Assembly (NCBI RefSeq): GCF_029433115.1 | Contig: NZ_JARNTV010000005.1 | Span: 78,271 to 142,270, forward strand | Source of the DNA: Sphingomonas sp. AOB5 | Lineage (GTDB): Bacteria; Pseudomonadota; Alphaproteobacteria; Sphingomonadales; Sphingomonadaceae | Reading direction: 5' to 3' | DNA length: 64,000 bases | Notes under the pieces: generated by a model | Seen by the model: only the letters and a program-made list of their open reading frames with translations | The model's database searches: none | What the model was told of the DNA's origin: nothing | In this document: one piece after another, positions 52,545-62,232 of the stretch | Layout of the letters: the number at the start of each line of letters is the position of its first letter | Position numbering within the stretch: position 1 is the first letter of the stretch | Translations under genes and position numbers: made by a program

Positions 52545-55142
52545 TCACTGGACGGCGATATGATCGAACCACGCCTCGGCCGGATTGCCGGTGGTCGCAC
52601 GCGAATGAAGCTCTACGTACAGGGCGGGACAGTTCGCCGGAACGACGAAATCCTGGATCGATGTCCGCCGCTGGCCGCTCGCCTCGCGTCGCGCAAGCCC
52701 CAGCTTCAATTCGGCACCGCCGGCGCAGATGATACGCCAGCGGAACTGATCCGGCGAGCCATTTTCGGTTTCCAGCGCATCATAGCGCAACTGACGGGCG
52801 CCCGGAGACACCTGCACCAGCTGGCGTGCCAGCCGGATATTGGGGGCGCTGGCCTGCACGAACATCGCATCCTCGCCGACCAGCAGGGGTGCGGCACCCT
52901 GCACCGCATTGCCGCCATTGCCCGCCTCGAACCGCCATTCGAACGGGTAACGCGGCTGCTGGTCGTCGGCCAGCGGGTCCTCCTTAAAGTCGCCATCGAC
53001 GATCCCCGGCGCCAGCGGTTCGGCAGCGGCGCCGCGCGAGGCGAGCCACAGGCGGCGTGCCGCGCCGAACTGGCCCTTCTTGACGAGATGATCGATGAAC
53101 GGTGCCACTTCGCTGCGCCGCGCGCCGCCTTCGCGCTGGATCAGTCCCTCGATCAGCAGCAGATGGCTGGTTTCGGATTCCGGCGCGATAAACTGGATAT
53201 CGCGGAAGAATTCGCGCCGCCAACCCGGTTCGTCCACCAGCCGGGCGATCAGCTCGTTGCGCGCTTCCGGCACACGCGCGATATCGTGCGCCAGCCGCAA
53301 CATGTCCTCGAACAGCTGGCGGCTGCGCAGCATCGCGTCGATGCGCTGTGCCGCGGTGGTGTAATTATTGTCCGCCAGCGCCGCGCGGATCAGCCAGACT
53401 TGGGTGATCTCGTCGCGCCAGCCCAGCGCACCGGCACGCAGCATCAACTGGCTGCCCAGATCCTGCCGCCGGGTGGCGACCGCCGCGATGCCCAGCACGC
53501 GCAACGCACGCACGTCGCGCGGGGTGATCATCAGCGATGCGCGGGCATAGCTTTCCGCAGCCTTGGTATCGTTGCGGGCCAGCGCCTGCGCCGATGCGAT
53601 CGACAGCGCCTCCGCCGAATGCGGGCGGATCCGCAGCGCGGTCTTCGCATCCCCGACCTCCAGCGCCGAAGCGGTCAGCCCATAGGCGATGGTCACATAA
53701 CCCAGCCAGCCGGTTCCGATCAGCACCCCGGCGATACGCGCCCAGCCCCATGCGCCCGCGATCCGCGGTTTCTCCCCGCTTGCCGGTGGATCGACCAGCA
53801 ACGCGCAGCACAGGCCGAACACCACGCTCAGCAATGGCGTGCGCAGCGGGTAATCAGCCATCGAGTGGAGCAGCACCAATCCCGCACAGGTCAGCCCGGC
53901 ATAGGCCAGCCGGCCCTCGATCCCGGCCATGGGACGGCGGATCACCCGGATCGTCATGACCACCAGGAACGCCACGAGCAGCAGCGCGCCGGGGATGCCC
54001 ATTTCCAGCAGGATCTCGAGATAGTCGTTATGTGCGTGATTGAGGAACCGCTCCGACAATGTGTCGAGCGTCTCGACCGAGCGGTAAACGCCGTCGAAGC
54101 TACCCGCGCCGGTGCCCGTCCAGCCAAATTCGCCGATCGCGTAGAGTACGTTCGGCCAGAAGTGGAATCGCCCGTCATCGGCGTTCGAGAAGTCGGCAAA
54201 GGCGCGCGCGAAGATCGGATTGAACGCCACCAGTAGCGCCAGCGCACCAACCAGCCCGATCCCGCCGAACACGATGGTGCGGATATGCCCGGCCAGCCGT
54301 TCGCGCACCACGATGGCGAGAAGCCCCAGCCCGATCAGCGCGATGCCCGAACGCGATCCGCATGCGACCACCCCGGCAGCAAAGGCAAACATCACCCCAT
54401 AGAGCCAGGCCGAGCGATCCAGCCGTCGCTCAGCAATGGCGCTGCGGATCGGCGGCGCGAAGATACCGGCAAAGACGAAACCGATCACCAGCAGGTCGGC
54501 CTGATGATTGGCATTGGCGAACACGCCGATGGGCAGGCCGGTATGCGCCTGTCGATACAGAGTGATCGTACCCGCCTGCGCGCCGAAACTGGCCTGCAGC
54601 ACACCGAACACAAGGCTGGCCAGCGCCAGCGCGACACAGGCCCATACCAGCACAAGCCGTTGGCGTGCGCCCATGCGCATCACTGCGACTGCCATTGCCA
54701 CGCCCGGAATGACGGCCAGCGCGGCAAGCACCGTCAGTTCGGGATCGACCGACAGCGGGCGCGCGGCATGCGGCGCACCGATCAGATCGAGCACATTCGC
54801 CGAAAGCCCGCGGCCCGCGAGCGACGACCACATGCCGAACGGCAACGGCACCAGCTGCACCACGAACAGCAGCGCCAGCGCACCGATCAGAATCAGCGGC
54901 CATCGCGCGCTCGGCGAGAAGGATCTTCCGATCCAGCCCGCGGCCACCGCGGCCAGCACGACCAGAGCCACGACACCGACAGCAAGATCGCGCAACGGCT
55001 GACCCGCAGCAGCCCCACCGAACAGGAACGCGGCGAGCAGCAGAAGAAGCGGTAAAAGGACGGTCGGCTGCATCAGGCCCAGTGGCGCCAGCCGTGCTTC
55101 GCCAGGGGTTGCCCCCGGCCGATTCAGTTCGCCCTCGTCCAC
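52545..55142 (-). CDS. O-antigen ligase-family protein with TPR-like and C-terminal domains
   Basis: 865 residues. First ~470: about 12 membrane helices with the Wzy_C region (CGSRSGIALIGLGLLAIVV, GWTGTGAGSFDGVYR, NHAHNDYLEILLEMGIPGALLLV). Then ~190 residues of helical repeats of TPR type (ALEVGDAKTALRIRPHSAEAL, AESYARASLMITPRDVRAL) and a final ~160-residue beta-rich region (FEWRFEAGNGGNAVQGA ... YVELHSRATTGNPAEAWFDHIAV) that resembles a sugar-binding or jelly-roll domain. GTG 55142 has GAGGGGGG upstream. Could be the EPS polymerase with a periplasmic substrate-binding tail. Confidence 0.88.
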   Translation of the reverse strand: MDEGELNRPGATPGEARLAPLGLMQPTVLLPLLLLLAAFLFGGAAAGQPLRDLAVGVVALVVLAAVAAGWIGRSFSPSARWPLILIGALALLFVVQLVPLPFGMWSSLAGRGLSANVLDLIGAPHAARPLSVDPELTVLAALAVIPGVAMAVAVMRMGARQRLVLVWACVALALASLVFGVLQASFGAQAGTITLYRQAHTGLPIGVFANANHQADLLVIGFVFAGIFAPPIRSAIAERRLDRSAWLYGVMFAFAAGVVACGSRSGIALIGLGLLAIVVRERLAGHIRTIVFGGIGLVGALALLVAFNPIFARAFADFSNADDGRFHFWPNVLYAIGEFGWTGTGAGSFDGVYRSVETLDTLSERFLNHAHNDYLEILLEMGIPGALLLVAFLVVMTIRVIRRPMAGIEGRLAYAGLTCAGLVLLHSMADYPLRTPLLSVVFGLCCALLVDPPASGEKPRIAGAWGWARIAGVLIGTGWLGYVTIAYGLTASALEVGDAKTALRIRPHSAEALSIASAQALARNDTKAAESYARASLMITPRDVRALRVLGIAAVATRRQDLGSQLMLRAGALGWRDEITQVWLIRAALADNNYTTAAQRIDAMLRSRQLFEDMLRLAHDIARVPEARNELIARLVDEPGWRREFFRDIQFIAPESETSHLLLIEGLIQREGGARRSEVAPFIDHLVKKGQFGAARRLWLASRGAAAEPLAPGIVDGDFKEDPLADDQQPRYPFEWRFEAGNGGNAVQGAAPLLVGEDAMFVQASAPNIRLARQLVQVSPGARQLRYDALETENGSPDQFRWRIICAGGAELKLGLARREASGQRRTSIQDFVVPANCPALYVELHSRATTGNPAEAWFDHIAVQ

Positions 55143-55206
55143 GTCGCCCCCCTCAACAGCGGCAGGTCATGCAACGCAAGTGACCGGATCACCAGCGGAA
55201 AAACGA

Positions 55207-55245
55207 AAAGGGGCCGCGCTTGCGGTACAAGCGCGGCCCCTTTTG
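55207..55245 (-). terminator. Bidirectional terminator
   Basis: A perfect 17-bp stem (AAAAGGGGCCGCGCTTG / CAAGCGCGGCCCCTTTT) with loop CGGTA. On the minus strand it follows the small secreted protein gene by 19 bases and has T at the foot of the stem. Strongest terminator of the window. Confidence 0.92.
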
Positions 55246-55263
55246 AAACTCAGGCTGCGAAGC

Positions 55264-55521
55264 TTACGGGCTTTCGTTGAGCACCTGCTCCAGCGCGAAG
55301 CCAGCGCCGGCCAGGCCCAGCAGGATCAGGATCAGCAGCGCGGGGCTGATTTCGTTGGCGTTCTCGAGCGCAGCACCCTGGCGGCCCTGAACCGGCGCCA
55401 TCTTTGCTGCAGCCGAAGCCGAGACCAAGGAGTCCGACGGACGGACAGCGGCGCCCGCTGCCGAAGCGGAAATCAGTGCGATAGCGCCCAAAGCGGCGAC
55501 GCTGCTACGTACAATCCCCAT
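55264..55521 (-). CDS. Small exported protein with C-terminal membrane helix
   Basis: 85 residues from ATG 55521 behind GGGAGTAG. Signal peptide SSVAALGAIALISASAAGA, a 35-residue Ala/Ser-rich middle part, then a C-terminal hydrophobic helix (ISPALLILILLGLAGAGFAL) and a short tail EQVLNESP. Signal plus terminal helix suggests an inner-membrane or sorted small protein; I do not recognise the family. It is divergent from an M48-type peptidase gene with a perfect TTTTGC-N6-GCAAAA palindrome between, and has its own strong terminator. Confidence 0.75.
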   Translation of the reverse strand: MGIVRSSVAALGAIALISASAAGAAVRPSDSLVSASAAAKMAPVQGRQGAALENANEISPALLILILLGLAGAGFALEQVLNESP

Positions 55522-55614
55522 ATTGTCTACTCCCTGAACCGCATTACTGCACGCCATGGACAATTCCATATTGGCCGCTTCCGGTCAACCTAAACACGCT
55601 TTTCGTTAAAAATA

Positions 55615-55632
55615 TTTTGCAGCGCGGCAAAA
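55615..55632. promoter_or_regulatory. TGC-rich site 5, perfect 6-bp inverted repeat
   Basis: TTTTGC-AGCGCG-GCAAAA, between the divergent small-protein gene (ATG 55521) and the peptidase gene (ATG 55710). The most symmetric copy of the EPS-locus motif. Confidence 0.6.
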
Positions 55633-55709
55633 AAGTGACGGCCGCCCAATGGTCTGGCCGTGCGCCGTACCGCCTTGCCGCCCCTCCTTGCAACGCGTAC
55701 TCCACCCCA

Positions 55710-56723
55710 ATGTGGGTTATTTTGAGACGCTATCCCCTGCTTCTCGCCGCGATATTTCTCGCAACCGCAACCGATTCTCTCGCAACGGCAGCCGAACCCG
55801 AGGGACTCCGCGCGCAACAGCATTTCGATCAGATCCTGACCGGCATCGGTTACCGCCTCGCGACACATGGCGGCGATCTTTGCGATCGGCAGGTGCCCCT
55901 TCCAGGCTTCACCATCCACGATCTTTCCCAATATGCGGGCAGCCAGCAGGACGAAGCACGCACCACCTTCGGCTTCACAGACGCGCCGCTGATCCTCACC
56001 ATCGCCCCGGCCAGCCCAGCCGCGGCCGCTGGCCTACGCACCGACGATGCGATCGTGAAGATCGACGGCAGGCCCCTGCCCGCCGCTCCGCCCGGCGCCC
56101 GCAAATCCTATGACCGGATGAGCGTGCTGCTCGGGCTGATCGACGATGCCGCGGCCGACCGGACGCTCGATCTCGAAATCCGCCGTGACTCCCGGGCGAT
56201 GACGCTTCGCATCCTCGCGCCGCTCGGCTGCGCCAGCCGCTTCCAGACCGCGATCAACCCGTCCGCCCGTTCGCGCGCAGACGGCACCTATGTCGAGATC
56301 ACCACCGGGATGATGGGTTTTGCCGGCACCGAGGAACAGATCGCCGCGGTGATCGCGCACGAAATGGCGCACAATATCCTGCGCCACCGCGAGCGGCTCG
56401 ACGCCAAGGGAATCCGCCGCGGCATGCTCGGCCAGTTCGGCCGCAGCGCCCGGCTGGTCCGCCAGACCGAGATCGAGGCCGACCGGCTGAGCGTCTACCT
56501 GATGGATCGCGCCGGCTATGATCCGCAGGCGATCGTCACCTTCTGGGAACGCTTCGGCAAATGGAACCCGCTCGGCTTCCTCGACGCGCCGACCCACCAG
56601 TCCCCGCGCGACCGCATCGAACTGATCACGGCCGAGATCGCCCGGATCGCGCGCATGAAGGTCGCCGGCCAGTCGCCGCGGCCCGAATTCATGACGGGAA
56701 ACCGGCTTCCCGAACTGCGCTGA
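55710..56723 (+). CDS. M48-like periplasmic metallopeptidase with PDZ domain
   Basis: 337 residues from ATG 55710; the frame is open to 55617. Signal sequence RRYPLLLAAIFLATATDSLATA. Next a PDZ-like part (APLILTIAPASPAAAAGLRTDDAIVKIDGRPLP), then the catalytic region with HEMAH (HExxH) in IAAVIAHEMAHNILRHRERL and the third ligand in RQTEIEADRLSVYLMDRAGYDP. Possibly quality control or processing of envelope or EPS export proteins. Divergent from the small exported protein, which could be a substrate (inference only). Confidence 0.88.
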   Translation: MWVILRRYPLLLAAIFLATATDSLATAAEPEGLRAQQHFDQILTGIGYRLATHGGDLCDRQVPLPGFTIHDLSQYAGSQQDEARTTFGFTDAPLILTIAPASPAAAAGLRTDDAIVKIDGRPLPAAPPGARKSYDRMSVLLGLIDDAAADRTLDLEIRRDSRAMTLRILAPLGCASRFQTAINPSARSRADGTYVEITTGMMGFAGTEEQIAAVIAHEMAHNILRHRERLDAKGIRRGMLGQFGRSARLVRQTEIEADRLSVYLMDRAGYDPQAIVTFWERFGKWNPLGFLDAPTHQSPRDRIELITAEIARIARMKVAGQSPRPEFMTGNRLPELR

Positions 56724-56730
56724 GGTTGAC

Positions 56731-56748
56731 CCTTCGCAATTGCAGCAT
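56731..56748. promoter_or_regulatory. 18-bp element upstream of the epimerase gene
   Basis: CCTTCGCAATTGCAGCAT, 52 bases before ATG 56801. One mismatch to the element before the GT4 gene at 45390 (45441-45458), same orientation and distance relative to the gene. Confidence 0.55.
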
Positions 56749-56800
56749 CTATTCGGCGTGATACGGGTTGCGGTCTCGCCGCCGGGATAGGGATGGATCC

Positions 56801-57802
56801 ATGCGCTTTCTGATCACGGGCACCGCCGGGTTCATCGGCTTCCACCTCGCGACGCGGCTGCTTGCCGACGGTCATCAGGTCACCGGCTTCGACGGCGTGA
56901 CCGACTATTACGACGTCCGCCTGAAGGAAGCGCGCATCGCCAAGCTTTCGGAGAGCGAGAGCTTCCGCTTCGTGAAGGGCATGCTGGAGGACGCCTCTGC
57001 GCTCGACCGTGCCGCCGATCTGGCCGAGCCCGACATCATCATCCATCTCGCCGCGCAGGCTGGCGTGCGTTATTCGATCGAAGCGCCGCGCACCTATATC
57101 GACAGCAACCTGACCGGCTCGTTCAACGTGCTGGAACTGGCCCGCCGCATCCAGCCCAGGCATCTGATGCTGGCCTCCACCTCGTCGGTCTATGGTGCGA
57201 ACGAGGACATGCCGTTCGGCGAGAACCAGCGCACCGACACGCAGATGAGCCTCTATGCCGCCACCAAGAAGAGCATGGAGGGGATGGCCCACAGCTATTC
57301 CCACCTGTTCGGCGTGCCGACCACGGCGTTCCGCTTCTTCACCGTCTATGGCCCCTATGGCCGGCCGGACATGGCGTTGTTCAAATTCGTCTCCGCCACG
57401 CTGAAGGGCGAGCCGATCGACGTGTACGGCCATGGCAAGATGGCGCGCGACTTCACCTATGTCTCCGATCTGGTCGAGGCGATCACCCGCCTTGCCGACG
57501 TGGTGCCCAATGAGAGCAACCGCGTGGCGGGCGTCGACAGCCTGTCCCCCGTCGCGCCCTATCGCGTGGTCAACATCGCGGGCGGCCAGCCGACCCCGCT
57601 GATGGAGTTCATCGAGACGATGGAAGAGGCGCTGGGCATGAAGGCCCGCCTCAACATGATGGACATGCAGGCCGGCGACGTGCCCGCCACCAATGCCGAT
57701 CCGTCGCTGCTCAAGGGGCTGACCGGCTATGTTCCGGGCACCACCGTGCGCGAGGGCGTGTTCGCATTCGTCCGCTGGTATCGCGAGCATTACGGCAAAT
57801 AG
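56801..57802 (+). CDS. NAD-dependent epimerase, probably UDP-glucuronate 4-epimerase
   Basis: 333 residues from ATG 56801. [46 protein letters not shown] is typical of the UDP-GlcA 4-epimerase branch (CapI/LspL); catalytic YAATKK (Tyr near 163) and [25 protein letters not shown]. Would supply UDP-galacturonic acid for the EPS. The same fold also serves UDP-GlcNAc or GDP-mannose chemistry, so the substrate is likely, not proved. AGGGATGG lies before the ATG. Confidence 0.85.
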   Translation: MRFLITGTAGFIGFHLATRLLADGHQVTGFDGVTDYYDVRLKEARIAKLSESESFRFVKGMLEDASALDRAADLAEPDIIIHLAAQAGVRYSIEAPRTYIDSNLTGSFNVLELARRIQPRHLMLASTSSVYGANEDMPFGENQRTDTQMSLYAATKKSMEGMAHSYSHLFGVPTTAFRFFTVYGPYGRPDMALFKFVSATLKGEPIDVYGHGKMARDFTYVSDLVEAITRLADVVPNESNRVAGVDSLSPVAPYRVVNIAGGQPTPLMEFIETMEEALGMKARLNMMDMQAGDVPATNADPSLLKGLTGYVPGTTVREGVFAFVRWYREHYGK

Positions 57803-57881
57803 GTCGTCCGATAGGCTGACTGTTCCGCGCTCAACAAAAAACGCGTGCGGTTGGCGAGCATGTGACATTACCTGACCCGCA

Positions 57882-58778
57882 ATGTCGCTGACCCATCTCC
57901 AACGCCTCGAAGCCGAATCGATCCACATCCTGCGCGAAGTCGTCGCGGAGGCCGAAAAGCCCGTGATGCTTTACTCGGTGGGCAAGGATTCGGCGGTGAT
58001 GCTCCATCTCGCCAAAAAGGCCTTCTACCCCTCGCCGCCGCCCTTCCCGCTGCTCCATGTCGATACGACGTGGAAGTTCCGCGCGATGTACGAACTGCGC
58101 GACAAGGCGGCGAAGGATGCGGGCATGGACCTGCTGGTCCACCACAATCCCGAAGCGATGGAACGCGGCATCAATCCGTTCGACCATGGCGGCCTCCACA
58201 CCGATATGTGGAAGACCGAGGGGCTGAAGCAGGCGCTCGACAAATATGGCTTCGATGCCGCGTTCGGCGGCGCACGCCGCGACGAGGAGAAGAGCCGCGC
58301 CAAGGAACGCGTGTTCAGCTTCCGCAGCGCGAACCATCGCTGGGACCCGAAGAACCAGCGTCCCGAGCTGTGGAACCTCTACAATGCGCGCAAGGCCAAG
58401 GGCGAGAGCATCCGCGTCTTCCCGATCTCGAACTGGACCGAGCTGGATATCTGGCAATATATCCTCGCCGAGGGGATCGAGATCGTACCGCTCTATTTCG
58501 CCGCTCCCCGCCCCACGGTGGTCCGTGACGGGTTGATCCTCATGGTCGACGACGACCGTTTCCCGTTGCGCGAAGGCGAAGTGCCGGTCGAACGCTCGAT
58601 CCGCTTCCGTACGCTCGGCTGCTACCCTTTGACCGGTGCGGTGGAGAGCGAAGCCGCGACGCTGAGCGATGTGATCCAGGAAATGCTGCTGACCACGACG
58701 AGTGAGCGTCAGGGCCGCGCGATCGATCACGATCAGGCCGCGAGCATGGAGAAGAAGAAGCAGGAGGGGTATTTCTGA
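57882..58778 (+). CDS. cysD: Sulfate adenylyltransferase subunit 2
   Basis: 298 residues. PP-loop motif [20 protein letters not shown], then [16 protein letters not shown] and [19 protein letters not shown], followed by [10 protein letters not shown]. With CysN makes adenosine phosphosulfate from ATP and sulfate. Stop TGA overlaps the ATG of cysNC by one base. No CysB- or Cbl-like site was recognised upstream. Confidence 0.97.
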   Translation: MSLTHLQRLEAESIHILREVVAEAEKPVMLYSVGKDSAVMLHLAKKAFYPSPPPFPLLHVDTTWKFRAMYELRDKAAKDAGMDLLVHHNPEAMERGINPFDHGGLHTDMWKTEGLKQALDKYGFDAAFGGARRDEEKSRAKERVFSFRSANHRWDPKNQRPELWNLYNARKAKGESIRVFPISNWTELDIWQYILAEGIEIVPLYFAAPRPTVVRDGLILMVDDDRFPLREGEVPVERSIRFRTLGCYPLTGAVESEAATLSDVIQEMLLTTTSERQGRAIDHDQAASMEKKKQEGYF

Positions 58779-60694
58779 TGACCTCCTCCTACCGCCCCGA
58801 CGCGCTCATCGCGTCCGACATCTCGGCCTATCTCGACCAGCACCAGAACAAGTCGCTGCTCCGCTTCATCACCTGCGGATCGGTCGATGACGGCAAGTCC
58901 ACGCTGATCGGCCGCCTGCTCTACGACAGCAAGATGATCTTCGAGGATCAGCTCGCCGCGCTGGAATCCGACAGCAAGCGGGTGGGCACGCAGGGACAGG
59001 AGATCGACTTCGCTCTCCTCGTCGACGGCCTCGCCGCCGAGCGTGAGCAGGGCATCACGATCGACGTCGCCTATCGCTTCTTCGCGACCGAGAAACGCAA
59101 GTTCATCGTCGCCGACACGCCCGGCCACGAGCAGTACACCCGCAACATGGTCACCGGCGCCTCGACCGCCGATCTCGCGGTGATCCTGATCGACGCACGC
59201 AAGGGCGTGCTGACCCAGACGCGGCGGCACAGCTACCTCGCGCACCTGATCGGCATCCGCCATATCGTGCTGGCGGTGAACAAGATGGATCTGGTCGGAT
59301 ACGATCAGGCGAAGTTCGACGAGATCGTCGCCGATTATCGCGAGTTCGCCGCGTCGATCGGCATCACCGCATTCACGCCGATCCCGATCTCGGGCTTCAA
59401 GGGCGACAACATCACCGCACTCAGCGAGAACACCCCGTGGTTCTCCGGCCCGGCGCTGATGGACCATCTCGAGACGGTCGAACTCGATGTCGACGCAGAT
59501 CGCGCCAAGCCGTTCCGCATGCCGGTGCAATGGGTGAACCGCCCGAACCTCGACTTCCGCGGCTTTTCCGGTCTGATCGCGGGCGGCACGGTGAAGCCCG
59601 GCGACAAGGTCCGCGTCCTGCCGTCGGGCAAGACCTCCACCGTCACCCGCATCGTCACCCTCGACGGCGATCTGCCCGAGGCGGGCGCCGGCCAGTCGGT
59701 CACGCTCACCCTTGCCGACGAGATCGATTGCTCGCGCGGCGACGTGATCGCCCTCGCCGACGCACCGCCCCAGGTCGCCGACCAGTTCCAGGCGACCATC
59801 GTGTGGATGGATGGCGAGGATCTGCTGCCCGGCCGCGCCTATTGGCTGAAGCTCGGCACCCAGACGGTGAGCGCGACGGTTCAGCAGCCGCGCCACGCCA
59901 TCTGCATCAACACCATGGCCGAGCTGAGCGTGAAGACGCTGAGCCTGAACGATATCGGCGTGGCGGAAGTCTATACCGACCGCGGCATCGTGTTCGAGCC
60001 TTACGCCGATTCCCATGGCCTCGGCGGCTTCATCCTGATCGACAAGATCACCAACGCCACCGTCGCCGCCGGCATGCTCAACTTCTCGTTGCGTCGCGCC
60101 CAGAATGTCCATTGGCAGGCGACCGAGATCAACCGCGAGGCCCATGCGCGGCAGAAGAACCAGCTTGCCCGGCTGCTGTGGTTCACCGGGCTCTCCGGAT
60201 CGGGCAAGTCGACCATCGCCAATCTGGTCGAGAAAAAGCTGCACGCGATGGGCAAGCACAGCTTCCTGCTCGATGGCGACAATGTGCGGCATGGCCTGAA
60301 CAAGGATCTGGGCTTCACCGATGCCGACCGGATCGAGAATATCCGCCGCGTCGGCGAAGTCGCGAAGCTGATGACCGATGCGGGGCTGATCGTGCTGACC
60401 GCCTTCATCTCACCCTTCCGCGCCGAGCGCGAGCTGGTCCGTGCGATGCTGCCCGAAGGCGACTTCTTCGAGATATTCATCGACACGCCGCTCGAGGAGG
60501 CCGAACGCCGCGACGTGAAGGGCCTCTACAAGAAGGCGCGCAGCGGCCAGATCGCCAACTTCACCGGCATTTCCAGCCCCTATGAGGCGCCGCTGAACCC
60601 GGAGATCCGCATCGACACGACCAAGGTGTCGCCGGAGGAAGCCGCCGAGCTGATCGTCGAGCAGATCATGGGCGTGTGGAGCCCGGTGCTGTGA
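58778..60694 (+). CDS. cysN: Bifunctional sulfate adenylyltransferase subunit 1 / adenylylsulfate kinase
   Basis: 638 residues, a CysN-CysC fusion. GTPase part: [17 protein letters not shown] (P-loop), [16 protein letters not shown], then EF-Tu-like barrels. CysC part from about residue 462: [41 protein letters not shown] kinase signatures. Produces APS and PAPS. The fused form is common in alphaproteobacteria. GTGA overlap with cysQ. Confidence 0.96.
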   Translation: MTSSYRPDALIASDISAYLDQHQNKSLLRFITCGSVDDGKSTLIGRLLYDSKMIFEDQLAALESDSKRVGTQGQEIDFALLVDGLAAEREQGITIDVAYRFFATEKRKFIVADTPGHEQYTRNMVTGASTADLAVILIDARKGVLTQTRRHSYLAHLIGIRHIVLAVNKMDLVGYDQAKFDEIVADYREFAASIGITAFTPIPISGFKGDNITALSENTPWFSGPALMDHLETVELDVDADRAKPFRMPVQWVNRPNLDFRGFSGLIAGGTVKPGDKVRVLPSGKTSTVTRIVTLDGDLPEAGAGQSVTLTLADEIDCSRGDVIALADAPPQVADQFQATIVWMDGEDLLPGRAYWLKLGTQTVSATVQQPRHAICINTMAELSVKTLSLNDIGVAEVYTDRGIVFEPYADSHGLGGFILIDKITNATVAAGMLNFSLRRAQNVHWQATEINREAHARQKNQLARLLWFTGLSGSGKSTIANLVEKKLHAMGKHSFLLDGDNVRHGLNKDLGFTDADRIENIRRVGEVAKLMTDAGLIVLTAFISPFRAERELVRAMLPEGDFFEIFIDTPLEEAERRDVKGLYKKARSGQIANFTGISSPYEAPLNPEIRIDTTKVSPEEAAELIVEQIMGVWSPVL

Positions 60695-61407
60695 CCGACG
60701 CCGAACTCGCCGCCGATATCGCCACCGAAGCCGGCAAGCTGCTGCTCGCGCTCCAGAAGTCCGGCCTTTCGGGCAAGGAACTCTGCAATGCGGGCGATCT
60801 TCAGGCCAACAACCTGATCCTCGCCCGGCTGCGCGCCGATCGCCCCGGCGAAGCGATCCTGTCGGAGGAATCCGCCGACGACCTCGGCCGCCTGACGCAG
60901 AGCCGGGTGTGGATCATCGATCCGCTCGACGGCACCCGCGAGTTCGGCGAGGGACGCGACGACTGGGCCGTCCATGTCGCGCTCGCCATCGACGGGGCAC
61001 CCGTCATCGGCGCGGTCGCCCTGCCCGGCCTGGGCATCACCCTCTCCAGCGACGCCCCGCCGCCGCTCAAACCCGCACACAATCCGCCGCGCATGCTGGT
61101 CAGCCGCACCCGCCCCAGCGAGCTGTGCGCCCGCGTCTGTGGCACGATTTCAGCCGAGACAATCGGCATGGGCTCTGCGGGCGCGAAGGCGATGGCGGTA
61201 GTCCGCGGCGAAGCGGAGATCTATCTCCACTCGGGCGGCCAGCATCAGTGGGACAATTGCGCACCCGCCGCGGTCGCGCTCGCGGCCGGGCTGCATGTCT
61301 CGCGGATCGACGGTAGCGAAATCGTCTACAACAAGGAGAGCAGCTCGATCCCCGATCTGCTCATCTGCCGCCCCGAACTGGCCGAATGCGTCCTCGCCGC
61401 GATCTGA
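60691..61407 (+). CDS. cysQ: 3'(2'),5'-bisphosphate nucleotidase
   Basis: 238 residues. Inositol-monophosphatase fold: [33 protein letters not shown] (metal motif DPLDGT), and [20 protein letters not shown]. Removes PAP formed from PAPS. GTG 60691 overlaps the cysNC stop. Somewhat shorter than E. coli CysQ. Convergent with the next gene; the stops touch. Confidence 0.94.
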   Translation: MTDAELAADIATEAGKLLLALQKSGLSGKELCNAGDLQANNLILARLRADRPGEAILSEESADDLGRLTQSRVWIIDPLDGTREFGEGRDDWAVHVALAIDGAPVIGAVALPGLGITLSSDAPPPLKPAHNPPRMLVSRTRPSELCARVCGTISAETIGMGSAGAKAMAVVRGEAEIYLHSGGQHQWDNCAPAAVALAAGLHVSRIDGSEIVYNKESSSIPDLLICRPELAECVLAAI

Positions 61408-61815
61408 TCAGCGCTTGCCCAACCACGCCTCGGCATCGGGCTTGAACAGATAGCTGATCGACCAGGCGAAGATCAGGAAGCCGATCCAGCCCAGCGCCGA
61501 AACCAGGCTGACGCGCAGCCCGAGCTGGAAGGCCTGATAGGCGAGCGACGTGGCAGCCACCACGAACCAGACCGACAGGATCCACTTCGCGATCACGCTG
61601 GCCCGCCGCGCGACCAGATAATAAAGGCCCAGCTGCGCCAACAGGTTCACGCCGACGAACACCGCCAGCACCGTCCCCGCATCCATGCCGGGCATACCGC
61701 CACGCGCCGTCAGCGCCGCGACCGAAGAATGCCAGGTCAGGACATAGATCAGGACGTTGATCACGAACGACACCAGAAACAGGCGCTCGAACTGGACGAT
61801 CGAATTGGGCCGCAT
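61408..61815 (-). CDS. Small four-helix membrane protein, unknown
   Basis: 135 residues from ATG 61815 behind GGGGAG. Four membrane helices (LFLVSFVINVLIYVLTWH, TVLAVFVGVNLLAQLGLYYLV, WILSVWFVVAATSLAYQAF, ALGWIGFLIFAWSISYLF) and a short tail. No domain or functional motif. Separate from the cys operon on the other strand. Confidence 0.7.
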   Translation of the reverse strand: MRPNSIVQFERLFLVSFVINVLIYVLTWHSSVAALTARGGMPGMDAGTVLAVFVGVNLLAQLGLYYLVARRASVIAKWILSVWFVVAATSLAYQAFQLGLRVSLVSALGWIGFLIFAWSISYLFKPDAEAWLGKR

Positions 61816-62110
61816 AATTCTCCCCTTCAGCCGCGAAACGATAGACGCCTCACCCACCCGCGCAACATCGCGCGGCAAAAAAGATCGTTACCGATTGGGG
61901 AGGGTTGCCGGCGCCCTGTGGGGGAGGATGCGCCGACACACAAGACTTCGCCCGGCGATGTTGCCGCGATATGTCTGGCGCTGCGGCTCATCGCAAATGG
62001 CTTTGGACAGAAGGTCCGAACCCAACGGGTTCGCAAGCGCGAACACGCGCCGGCCGTCAGGCCGCCCTTGTCGGAGCGTTCGCGAAGCGAACTGGCGCGA
62101 GATCGAAAAA

Positions 62111-62187
62111 TGGTGGTCCCGGAGGGACTCGAACCCCCGACGCCCACTTTAGGAAAGTGGCGCTCTATCCGGCTGAGCTACGGAACC
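62111..62187 (-). tRNA. tRNA-Arg (anticodon CCU)
   Basis: 77 nt. Acceptor stem GGTTCCG / CGGGACC with one G-U pair, D-arm GCTCAGCCGGATAGAGC, anticodon loop TTCCTAA with anticodon CCU in stem CCACT/AGTGG, T-arm GGGGGTTCGAGTCCCTC, discriminator A and encoded CCA. Reads AGG. The short open frame beginning GVGGSSPSGTT on this strand is only tRNA sequence read as protein. Confidence 0.96.
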
Positions 62188-62232
62188 ACGCGGCGCATCC
62201 CATAAAGCGCCCCGCGGGATGCGGCAACCGGC

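Noticed and set aside
61827..62147. 106-codon minus-strand frame starting GVGGSSPSGTT.
   Set aside because: Its start is the 3' part of the tRNA-Arg gene read as protein, a well-known artefact.
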